A stretch of 18,484 nt of DNA. It comes from an uncultured Lachnospiraceae bacterium (GTDB taxonomy: Bacteria > Bacillota > Clostridia > Lachnospirales > Lachnospiraceae). This document shows, piece by piece, positions 6,726 to 13,697 of the stretch; position 1 is the first letter of the stretch; each line of letters begins with the position of its first letter. Made by a program: the position numbers and the translations under genes. The notes under the pieces are model-generated. The model saw only the letters and a program-made list of their open reading frames with translations, did not search any database and was not told where the DNA came from. The stretch spans positions 1 through 18,484 of the forward strand of contig CAJLUP010000025.1 of the NCBI GenBank assembly GCA_905209865.1, written 5' to 3'.

Positions 6726-8234
6726 ATGGGAAAAGAAAAAGTAATTTTGACGGTGGAGGGACTGAATAAATCATTCGGTCCCACGAAAGCTGTAGTAAAT
6801 ATGCATTTAGAAATTCGTTCCGGGGAAATTCACGGCTTGATCGGAGAAAATGGAAGCGGAAAATCGACCGTCACATCAATGATTGCAGGATGCCTTCAGC
6901 CGGATAGTGGAAAGATGTTAATGGAAGGTAAACCGCATTGTCCTAAAAATATGATTGATGGAAGAAGATCAGGGATATGTATGCTGCTTCAAGAAAAGGG
7001 AACGATTGATCATCTGACAGTAGCGGAAAATATATTCCTCGGAGAAGAAGATCAGTTTGGAACAAAAGGAATTATCAATCGCAGAGAGATGAATAAAGCC
7101 GCTGTAAATGTATTAACAAAAATAGAGCTGCAAGATGTTGAACCGGCAATGTTAATTGATGAATTGAGTTTTGAGGATCGAAAATTGATCGAGGCAGGAA
7201 TGGCGATGAAAGAAAATCCCAAGATCTTAATCGTTGATGAAACAACAACAGCCCTTTCACAAAAAGGAAGAGAAGTTATATATAAGCTGATTCGTGAGAT
7301 GAAGGAAAAAGGTGACGCTGTAATTTTCATATCACACGATCTTGAAGAGCTAAAAAGCGTATGTGATATTGTTACGGTTATGCGGGACGGGGAATATATT
7401 ACGACGCTTACGGGAAACGAGATTACGGTAGATTCGATGCGGAAAAATATGATCGGAAGAGAATTGACAGGCGGATATTACAGACAGGATTATGAAGATA
7501 CATCGGACCACGATAAGGTAGTTCTTGAAGCAAAACATATTTGTCTGGGAAACCGATTGAATGATGTTTCGCTGAAGCTTCACAAAGGGGAAATTTTAGG
7601 AATCGGCGGATTAACTGACTGCGGTATGCATGATCTGATAAAAGTGATGTTTGGATTGCTTAAGCCTGATAGCGGGAAAGTTGTTCTTACAGAACAGAAT
7701 ATAGAAATAAAGAGCCCTGAGATTGCAGTAAGAAATAAAATGGGATACATACCGAAAGACAGAGAATCGGAAGGGCTGATGTTGGCGGCGAGTATTAGGG
7801 ACAATATAAATATGATGTCTATGGATAAGATAAAGAAAGGGTTTCTTATTACACCGCATGCAACAACAAAACTTGCAAAAGAACAAGTTAAGATGCTTAG
7901 CATAAAAATAGGAGGCTTGAATCTTCCGGTATCGAGTTTAAGCGGGGGAAATAAGCAGAAAGTTGCAATCGCAAAATGTACGGCAAATGATGTGCAGATC
8001 GTTTTAATGGACTGTCCGACAAGGGGAATTGATATTGGAGTGAAGGCTGCAATCTATCGCTTGCTGGAGCAATTTAAACGAGAGGGAAGATCCGTTCTGA
8101 TGGTATCTGAAGAATTGCCGGAATTAATTGGAATGTCTGATAATCTCCTTATTATGCGCGACGGACGCATCACAGGAAAAATCAAGAGATCTTCAGAAGT
8201 AAGCGAGAGTGACGTAATTAATAAAATGATATAG
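6726..8234 (+). CDS. Sugar ABC transporter ATPase, fused double NBD (RbsA/MglA type)
   Basis: 502 residues, the usual size for CUT2-family ATPases with two fused nucleotide-binding domains. Domain 1 has an intact Walker A (GENGSGKST, 40-48), Walker B ending Asp171-Glu172 and switch His204, but its signature loop is degenerate (LSFED, 147-151, instead of LSGGQ). Domain 2 has an intact signature (LSGGN, 405-409) but no normal Walker A (GIGGLTDCG), and its Walker B reads MDCPTRGID, with Cys430 at the catalytic Glu position. In the head-to-tail dimer, site 1 (A1/B1 with signature 2) looks functional, while site 2 (A2/B2 with signature 1) is degenerate in all three parts. It should power import through the permeases at 8248 and 10378. 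The ribosome-binding site is weak (AGGAAAG), with a 27-base gap from the previous gene. Confidence 0.95.
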   Translation: MGKEKVILTVEGLNKSFGPTKAVVNMHLEIRSGEIHGLIGENGSGKSTVTSMIAGCLQPDSGKMLMEGKPHCPKNMIDGRRSGICMLLQEKGTIDHLTVAENIFLGEEDQFGTKGIINRREMNKAAVNVLTKIELQDVEPAMLIDELSFEDRKLIEAGMAMKENPKILIVDETTTALSQKGREVIYKLIREMKEKGDAVIFISHDLEELKSVCDIVTVMRDGEYITTLTGNEITVDSMRKNMIGRELTGGYYRQDYEDTSDHDKVVLEAKHICLGNRLNDVSLKLHKGEILGIGGLTDCGMHDLIKVMFGLLKPDSGKVVLTEQNIEIKSPEIAVRNKMGYIPKDRESEGLMLAASIRDNINMMSMDKIKKGFLITPHATTKLAKEQVKMLSIKIGGLNLPVSSLSGGNKQKVAIAKCTANDVQIVLMDCPTRGIDIGVKAAIYRLLEQFKREGRSVLMVSEELPELIGMSDNLLIMRDGRITGKIKRSSEVSESDVINKMI

Positions 8235-8247
8235 CAGGAGGGAGAAT

Positions 8248-9195
8248 ATGAAGGAAAAGATTGCATTAAAGAAAGATGCGATAAAAACCTGCCTTCCGGT
8301 GTTTTCACTGATTTTTGTTATTGTGCTGTTTGCGGTGTTGAGCGGAGGAACAACATTGCAGATCAACAATATAAAACAGATTGGAATTCAGTCATGTACT
8401 TATATCGTGGCAGGTTTGGGAATTCTGTTTACGATGTCTCTTGGAAATATGGACATGTCTTTGGATGGAATCATATGTTTAAGCGGAGCGTTAGGACTTT
8501 TAGCGGCAGAAATGTGGGGAAGCTGGCTTGTTTTTCCGGTTATTTTTGTATTGACGATTATTTGCGAAATGGTAATCGGAGGTTTGAATATTTTATTAGG
8601 GATCAATAGTGTGATCGTTTCGTTTGCGGTGTCTTTTTTTGGAAAAGGAGTTGCCGGATATTTGATCGCAAATAGAACGAAAGGTCTTCAGCTTCCAAGC
8701 GAGTTTTCGCATCTATACAATGTTCCGCTTTTTTACATTGTAATGATTGCGGCGATTATTATTGCGGTAGTTTTGTTTCATTATACGAAATTAGGAAAGA
8801 GAATCATGGATATTGGATCGAATCCTAAAGCAGCCCGTGCGGCGGGAATTAATGTGACAAAATTTAAACTTTTGGCATATTTAACAGCAGGTATAATGAT
8901 GGGGCTGGCAACATTAATGACAGTTGTGCGATCTGGCTCTGCAGGAGCAACGTCAGGCTCAGGATTCCATGTGACATTATTATTGATGATGGTAATCGGA
9001 GGGGCTTCTTTAACGGGTGGAACAAAAGAAAAGATATTAAATGTTGTTGTAGGTGTTTTGATGCTTTTGTTTCTTGAAAATGGATTAAATGTTATAGGTG
9101 TAAGTCCCAATATGGTTGGATTAATAGAAGGAATCATCTTTCTTGTTTCTGTAACACTGACGTTTGACAGGGACGGAGTGCCATATATTTTATAA
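8248..9195 (+). CDS. Sugar ABC transporter permease (RbsC type), first of two
   Basis: A 315-residue, strongly hydrophobic protein with about eight to ten membrane segments, of the BPD_transp_2 (ribose/galactose/xylose permease) family. Family landmarks are the ATPase-coupling loop (DIGSNPKAARAAGINVTKF, near 187-206) and IGGASLTGGTKE near residue 250. The gene begins 13 bases after the ATPase stop and is preceded by AGGAGGG. It presumably forms a heterodimer with the product of 10378-11370. Confidence 0.94.
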   Translation: MKEKIALKKDAIKTCLPVFSLIFVIVLFAVLSGGTTLQINNIKQIGIQSCTYIVAGLGILFTMSLGNMDMSLDGIICLSGALGLLAAEMWGSWLVFPVIFVLTIICEMVIGGLNILLGINSVIVSFAVSFFGKGVAGYLIANRTKGLQLPSEFSHLYNVPLFYIVMIAAIIIAVVLFHYTKLGKRIMDIGSNPKAARAAGINVTKFKLLAYLTAGIMMGLATLMTVVRSGSAGATSGSGFHVTLLLMMVIGGASLTGGTKEKILNVVVGVLMLLFLENGLNVIGVSPNMVGLIEGIIFLVSVTLTFDRDGVPYIL

Positions 9196-9256
9196 GGAAC
9201 ATGCGTAAACAAATAAAAATGACGGGGGAAAACAAATATGAAAAGGAGGAATCAGA

Positions 9257-10375
9257 ATGAGAAATATAGTTAAAAGAATCGTGTCGGCAGGAGCTGCCGC
9301 GGTAATTGGGGTTGGTATGCTTGTTGGATGTAGTTCTGATGGCAAAAGTGGATCGGATTCATCGGGAAAAGACGGAAATATGAAAATTGGTGTCTGTATT
9401 TGGTCTACAGATGATGGATTAGGTGCAGACTCAAAAGAGGCGCTTGATTTTGCAGCAGACGTGTTGGGGGTAGAACTTGTTTATCGAACAGGAGATTATG
9501 ATGCGGAAGGTCAGATAACAGCGGTAGAAAATCTTGTGTCGGCAGGATGCGAAGGAATTATGATTTGTCCAATCGTAGATACGGCGGTCGATGATTATTT
9601 GAAAATTTGTGAAAGTGCAGGAGTATATATGCAGGCATTTTTCAGAAATATTATTGACGAAGAGACTTATGAATATTGCATGAGCAGTGATTATTTTACC
9701 GGATATGTAGTAGAAGATGAAGAAAGTGCAGGCGCTGCTATGGTTGACGCTTTGGCAGAAGCAGGTTGTAAAAAGTTTGGATTGATTAATAGAGAGGCTG
9801 GGAATGGTGTTATAGATCGTCGTCAGGAAGGTGTGGCGGACAGATTGAAGGAGCTTGGTTTATCTTATGAAGTATCAACAAATTCTTCTACAGCTACAGC
9901 AGCAGATATGACAGATGCAACGGATCAGCTGCTTGCGGCAAACCCAGATATAGATGCACTTATCGTTTCGTCCGGTTCAAATGGAGCGATTGATGCAATC
10001 GTCACAGATATTGAAGGAACTGATATAAAACTGACGTCTTTTGATACGCCGGTAGATGTGCCGGGGGCATTTAAAAAAGGTAATTTGGCAATGCTGACAA
10101 CGGGAAGTCAAATTGATCCTGTGTATGCATTAGTGAATTTGTATTGTACATTAACAGATCAGCCGAAGTCAGATACGCCGACAGAAGTGAAGTCGAATTA
10201 TATTTACATGACTTCGGTAGAAGATGCAGAACTTTATAGTAAGTATTTTTCGGAGTTTAAGACGTATACGGCTGAGGAAATTAAAGCATTGGCAGCCATG
10301 GATGAAGCGTCGTTTGAAAAAGAAGTTGCGACTTATAGTTTGAAAATGGTTCAAGAAAAAGCAGGTGAGAACTGA
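9257..10375 (+). CDS. Sugar-type ABC transporter substrate-binding lipoprotein
   Basis: A 372-residue extracytoplasmic binding protein. The N terminus is a lipoprotein signal (basic KR, hydrophobic stretch, lipobox LVGC with Cys25), then a Ser/Gly/Lys linker. Residues about 40-340 follow the periplasmic-binding-protein type I pattern (Peripla_BP_4, ribose/galactose-binding family): KIGVCIWSTDD opening strand, ENLVSAGCEGIMICP at the end of the first lobe's repeat, and a second lobe with SFDTPVDVPGAFKKG and LTTGSQIDP. It captures the substrate for the neighbouring permeases. AAGGAGG lies 8 bases before the ATG. The gene sits between the two permease genes, an unusual order. The ligand cannot be deduced; the family covers sugars, polyols and autoinducer-2. 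Confidence 0.94.
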   Translation: MRNIVKRIVSAGAAAVIGVGMLVGCSSDGKSGSDSSGKDGNMKIGVCIWSTDDGLGADSKEALDFAADVLGVELVYRTGDYDAEGQITAVENLVSAGCEGIMICPIVDTAVDDYLKICESAGVYMQAFFRNIIDEETYEYCMSSDYFTGYVVEDEESAGAAMVDALAEAGCKKFGLINREAGNGVIDRRQEGVADRLKELGLSYEVSTNSSTATAADMTDATDQLLAANPDIDALIVSSGSNGAIDAIVTDIEGTDIKLTSFDTPVDVPGAFKKGNLAMLTTGSQIDPVYALVNLYCTLTDQPKSDTPTEVKSNYIYMTSVEDAELYSKYFSEFKTYTAEEIKALAAMDEASFEKEVATYSLKMVQEKAGEN

Positions 10376-10377
10376 TA

Positions 10378-11370
10378 ATGGGAAAACGAAAAGGACGTAT
10401 GATAAAAAACGTAATTTCGGCAGCCGCGATACCGATCATATTATATTTGATTTTATTAATAATGCGTCCCGAAGCAATGGGCGGAACTCAGATTTTAGAT
10501 ATTTTGAGACAGGCAATGCTTCCTACAATTCTTGCATGGGGTGTCACATTCGCGTGTAAATTAGGACTGTGGCATTTTGCAGCAGGTGCAAATGTGATTG
10601 CAGGTATCATTTTGGGAGGAGGCATTGCAAACCGCTTAGGCGGAGGAAACCTTCTGATTGCAGTTTGCATTATAGTTACAAGTCTTATTATTGGGTGTTT
10701 ATCGGGATTACTTTATATTAAAATGAAGGTTCCATCTATTATTGCCACAGTTGGAACAATGCTTATTTTGGAAAGTATTTCAGCATTAGCATGGGGAGGC
10801 GGCGGAGTATCGGTTGATCCGAGTTTTGGACAGTTTTTTAACAGGACTCCGGTTGTTATTATAAGTACAGTGATTTTCTTTTTTATAGCCTATGTGCTTT
10901 ATACCAAGACAAAATATGGTTTTAATCTGAAAGCTGTTGCAAACAATATAAACGTTGCACAACAACAAGGAATTAATGTAGATAAGGTGAAATTGATTTC
11001 TTTTATACTTGTCGGATTATACAGTGGTTTTTATGGAGTGCTTTCCCTTGCAAGGTCAAATGTTCAAAACCCGACAACAAACATGGGAAGTATGGATATG
11101 GTATTTAGTGCAATTATGTGCTTTTTTGTGGCGGCTGCGTTAGAAAAATATGTAAATTTGATTGTTGGCGTGTATATTGGTGGAGTGACTGTGCAATTAA
11201 TTAAATTTGGAATTGTAGCGATGGGCTTATCCGGTCAGTTTAATAATGCGGCAGTTGCAGTTGCGCTTCTTGTATTTTGTGCTTTGAGCAGTGAAAGTCC
11301 GTACATGGTTCAGTTCAGACAGCGATTCAGGAGACTAAGACGGTCAAATGTACAGGTGAAAAAACAATAA
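10378..11370 (+). CDS. Sugar ABC transporter permease, second and more diverged
   Basis: A 330-residue membrane protein of the BPD_transp_2 family. The coupling loop is recognisable (NLKAVANNINVAQQQGINVDKVK), but the later motif that reads GGASLTGG in the first permease is replaced by AAALEKYVN. The protein ends in a basic tail (RQRFRRLRR). The ATG lies two bases after the stop of the binding-protein gene, with AGGTGAG inside that gene's end, so translation is probably coupled. Two different permeases with one fused ATPase give a complete importer. Confidence 0.92.
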   Translation: MGKRKGRMIKNVISAAAIPIILYLILLIMRPEAMGGTQILDILRQAMLPTILAWGVTFACKLGLWHFAAGANVIAGIILGGGIANRLGGGNLLIAVCIIVTSLIIGCLSGLLYIKMKVPSIIATVGTMLILESISALAWGGGGVSVDPSFGQFFNRTPVVIISTVIFFFIAYVLYTKTKYGFNLKAVANNINVAQQQGINVDKVKLISFILVGLYSGFYGVLSLARSNVQNPTTNMGSMDMVFSAIMCFFVAAALEKYVNLIVGVYIGGVTVQLIKFGIVAMGLSGQFNNAAVAVALLVFCALSSESPYMVQFRQRFRRLRRSNVQVKKQ

Positions 11371-11417
11371 AAGAGTATTGTTTCGGAAATCAACTCAGAG
11401 ACGGGAGGTGTGACAAA

Positions 11418-12443
11418 ATGTCAGGGATAAAATGTCTGGCCTGTGATTTCGGCGGAAGCAGCGTAAAGTATGCACTTGTAGATGCTGATGCAAATATGGA
11501 GCAGAGTGGAAAAATACCGGCTCCTTTGAAATCAAAAGAAGAATTTGTAGAAACGATTTATACGCTTTATAAAAAGTATGAAAACGAGATAGACGGAATT
11601 GCTCTTAGTCTTCCCGGATATATTAATTCGCAGACCGGGGAATTATACGGATCAGGAGTTTATAGAGAGCTGTATGGCTGCAATATCATTGATCTTGTTC
11701 AAAAAAAGTGTCCGGTTAATGTTGCTGTGGAAAATGATGGCAAATGCGGAGCGTTATCAGAAGCATGGCAGGGATCGCTTGCAGACTGCAAAGATGGAGT
11801 TGTATTGATCTTAGGTTCGGCTGTAGGAGGCGGCGTGATTAAAAATAGAACCGTACATTGGGGAAAAAATTTCACGGCAGGTGAATTTTCTTATATGATT
11901 ACAGATCCTGGAAAATATAAAGATATGATGCTTGCATATATGTCTGTCGGTGTTTTAGGGATGACGTATAAATTATGTAAATACAAAAATCTGGATATTG
12001 ACAGTCAGGATTCGAGTGAAATGCTTCATAATATCGATATGAAGTTATGCGGGTGTTTCCCTTCAAAAACTGAACAGGTGAAACATATCAAAGCAGATGG
12101 GGAAATGATCTTTAATTGGGTTGAACAACAAGACCCGGATGCGGTGAGCGTATACAAGGAATTTATTGATAATCTTGCTGTGTTGATTCATAATATTCAG
12201 GTTTGCTATTCGCCGGAAAGAATTGTTATTGGAGGAGGGATAAGCAGGCAGGAACGGATTTTTAAAGATTTGCGAATCAAATTGAATGAACTGTATCAAG
12301 ATGCAGAGTGTGGCCAAATGCTTCATGCAGAAATTGTAAGAAGCAGATATATGGAAGAATGTAACTTGCTTGGGGCAACTTACAATTATATTGAAAAATA
12401 TGGATTGATCGGTAATATGCCTCGGCAAAGAAAAATATGTTGA
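11418..12443 (+). CDS. ROK-family sugar kinase-like protein, last operon gene
   Basis: A 341-residue ROK-family protein (repressor/ORF/kinase) without a DNA-binding N terminus, hence more likely a kinase than a repressor. The phosphate loop DFGGSS starts at Asp10, the likely catalytic base Asp107 lies in VENDGKCGALSE, and the second phosphate motif is GSAVGGG (133-139). Where most bacterial ROK kinases have AGEIGH and then the CxCGxxGC zinc motif, this protein has AGEFSY (Tyr159 for His) and no cysteine cluster. A zinc-free or altered sugar pocket is likely. It follows the second permease by 47 bases with GGGAGGTG as ribosome-binding site. Its expected role is ATP-dependent phosphorylation of the imported compound; the substrate is unknown. 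Confidence 0.9.
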   Translation: MSGIKCLACDFGGSSVKYALVDADANMEQSGKIPAPLKSKEEFVETIYTLYKKYENEIDGIALSLPGYINSQTGELYGSGVYRELYGCNIIDLVQKKCPVNVAVENDGKCGALSEAWQGSLADCKDGVVLILGSAVGGGVIKNRTVHWGKNFTAGEFSYMITDPGKYKDMMLAYMSVGVLGMTYKLCKYKNLDIDSQDSSEMLHNIDMKLCGCFPSKTEQVKHIKADGEMIFNWVEQQDPDAVSVYKEFIDNLAVLIHNIQVCYSPERIVIGGGISRQERIFKDLRIKLNELYQDAECGQMLHAEIVRSRYMEECNLLGATYNYIEKYGLIGNMPRQRKIC

Positions 12444-12473
12444 AAGGACGTAATTTAGAATATATAAACGAAA

Positions 12474-12517
12474 CCCACCGGTTATATTATGAACGTGTAT
12501 CATATATATCCGGTGGG
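12474..12517. terminator. Hairpin terminator at the end of the ABC/ROK operon
   Basis: An 8-bp stem (CCCACCGG 12474-12481 with CCGGTGGG 12510-12517) can be extended by an inner TATGA/TCATA pairing. The plus-strand tail is only AAATTTGTG, and the minus-strand tail TTTCGTTT, so the U-run is weak either way. Its place 30 bases after the ROK stop supports a terminator. Confidence 0.6.
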
Positions 12518-12667
12518 AAATTTGTGTAATAAAATCTATGAAATTAATAACTATAATTTTTTATTTGCTGTATTCTTGGATCAGAAATTGAAAAATATTG
12601 GGGGATAATTGAAATTGGATGAGAGAAATGAGAAAATAGAAATAAAAAGGTAAAAGGATAAAAAGGA

Positions 12668-12868
12668 ATGTGGAGGATAAAAAAGAAAGAAGACTTGAGT
12701 GAAAAGGAAAAGACAAGGAGCGATATCATAGGTTTTGCTTTTTGGATCGGGTTGCTACTTTATATTATTGCAGGTCTTGTGATGCCGGAAACAGGAAGAT
12801 GGTGTATGGTAAACGAAGGCTGGGGAGCGGAAACGTATGGAGACAGAGCAAAAGGAAATGATGTGTAA
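12668..12868 (+). CDS. Small single-span membrane protein, hypothetical
   Basis: A possible 66-residue protein with a charged N terminus (RIKKKEDLSEKEKTRSD) and one clear membrane segment (about residues 25-44, IIGFAFWIGLLLYIIAGLVM), then a short hydrophilic tail. The ribosome-binding site is poor: AAAGG ends about 11 bases upstream, and a better GGAGG lies inside the reading frame (12672-12676) with no suitable start after it. Its last 32 bases overlap the next gene in another frame. The membrane segment and overlap favour a real gene, but the weak start leaves this uncertain. Confidence 0.45.
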   Translation: MWRIKKKEDLSEKEKTRSDIIGFAFWIGLLLYIIAGLVMPETGRWCMVNEGWGAETYGDRAKGNDV

Positions 12869-13109
12869 ATATAAGAAGATTATCTGTAAAATATTCGGCG
12901 AACAGATACGGGTGATCGGTGAAAGCAGTTCGATCGGCCCTATGGGGCAGTTTCAGATCAGATTTTTCTATAAGCCGACAAAAATTTATGTTACACTGGA
13001 TGCAGACCGCGGGGTATTTACGCTTGATCTGAAAGATGAAGCAAAAGATTGGAATACGTTGTACAGGATAAAAAAAGAAGTGTCAGAACGATATTTAGAA
13101 CTAAGGTAA
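12837..13109 (+). CDS. Small soluble protein of unknown function
   Basis: A 90-residue protein with no signal or membrane segment. The body (KIICKIFGEQIRVIGESSS to YLELR) has alternating strand-like and helical segments and a balanced composition typical of a folded domain. No family is recognised. GGGAG (12823-12827) stands 9 bases before the ATG at 12837; an alternative ATG at 12858 or 12861 would remove 7 or 8 residues. It overlaps the small membrane-protein frame at 12668-12868 by 32 bases, which suggests a coupled pair. Confidence 0.6.
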   Translation: METEQKEMMCKYKKIICKIFGEQIRVIGESSSIGPMGQFQIRFFYKPTKIYVTLDADRGVFTLDLKDEAKDWNTLYRIKKEVSERYLELR

Positions 13110-13151
13110 AATGCTTATGCGGAAGGTGACAGAGGAGATAGATTTCCGTCA

Positions 13152-13180
13152 TTGACAAAAAACATAATCTGTGCCAAAAT
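13152..13180 (+). promoter_or_regulatory. Candidate promoter for the pheST T-box leader
   Basis: A perfect TTGACA (13152-13157) is followed 17 bases later by CAAAAT (13175-13180, four of six matches). A second candidate -10, a perfect TATAAT at 13257-13262, would place the start near 13269, closer to the first leader helix, but lacks a -35 at normal spacing. One of these should drive the leader; the sequence does not decide. The stretch 13110-13290 otherwise shows no gene. Confidence 0.45.
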
Positions 13181-13290
13181 AATGTAGGAATTGACCAGTA
13201 GGAGCAAGATTTCTTGTTGCAGAGGGGAAATTCAAAAAATGTAACGGAAATAAAATTATAATTTCAGAATTTAGACTATGAACATATGTG

Positions 13291-13529
13291 AGTAGAGAAG
13301 ACAGAGCGACCCAGAGACGGAGCGTCATCGGCTGAGAGCATTCCGCGCGACCCTTCTTGAAGTTTCAGTATGGGAGTCTTCCGGCGAAAAGCAGTTTGCG
13401 CGTTAAGCCGGATGTTCGTGTAGCAATATTTTACACAATGAGAGTGCAGGGCAGATAGATGCTCTGAAATAGGGTGGTACCGCGATTTACATCGTCCCTT
13501 GTTGAACAGACAAGCGACGGTGTTTTTTT
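13291..13529 (+). ncRNA. T-box riboswitch, phenylalanine type, upstream of pheST
   Basis: This tRNA-sensing leader controls readthrough into pheS-pheT. The canonical T-box sequence AGGGTGGTACCGCG is exact at 13471-13484; its UGGU can pair with an NCCA end whose discriminator is A, as in tRNA-Phe. The Stem I base is GAAGAC (13297-13302) with GTCTTC (13376-13381). AGAGA (13312-13316) and the distal loop follow, and GAAGTTTCA (13359-13367) holds a Phe codon (TTC at 13364-13366, or TTT one base earlier) in the specifier position. A CCGGC/GCCGG hairpin follows Stem I. AGGG of the T-box can pair with CCCT (13496-13499) to form the antiterminator. Uncharged tRNA-Phe should stabilise the antiterminator and allow transcription. 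Confidence 0.93.
13489..13529 (+). terminator. Regulated terminator of the T-box leader
   Basis: Strand 13489-13501 pairs with 13511-13523 (13 positions, one mismatch and one G-U) around a 9-base loop, followed by seven T (13523-13529). Its 5' arm contains CCCT, which the antiterminator needs, so the two structures exclude one another. Confidence 0.88.
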
Positions 13530-13559
13530 ATGATTGGGGGTTCCCCAATCATAAAAAAA
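13523..13559. repeat. Perfect 17-bp inverted repeat overlapping the T-box terminator U-run
   Basis: Seven T plus ATGATTGGGG (13523-13539), a 3-base loop, and the exact complement (13543-13559, ending in seven A). The T arm is the same T-run that ends the T-box terminator. Because the hairpin finishes in A on the plus strand and in T on the minus strand, it can also act as an intrinsic terminator for minus-strand transcription. Confidence 0.85.
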
Positions 13560-13638
13560 CGCTCCGCAAGGATCGCACTGCGGCAAAGAGGAAGGCGCAA
13601 AAGCGCTCTGCAAAGATTGCACTGCGGCAAAGCGGAAG
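13560..13638. repeat. Two imperfect 35-bp direct repeats
   Basis: Copies at 13560-13594 and 13604-13638 differ at five positions and share the 16-base core GCACTGCGGCAAAG plus flanks; the period is 44 bp. In the first, CCGCA and TGCGG can form a small hairpin. The block is richer in G+C than its surroundings and carries no gene. It lies in the untranslated leader between the T-box terminator and pheS. Confidence 0.8.
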
Positions 13639-13697
13639 AAAACGGCTGTGTAAATAAGAATGAGTAAATGAAAAACAATTTGGGAAGGAGAAATAAA

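Noticed and set aside
13668..13697. Ten-residue N-terminal extension of PheS
   Set aside because: The ATG at 13668 has no ribosome-binding site, while AAGGAG at 13685-13690 is well placed for the ATG at 13698, which gives the normal protein length.
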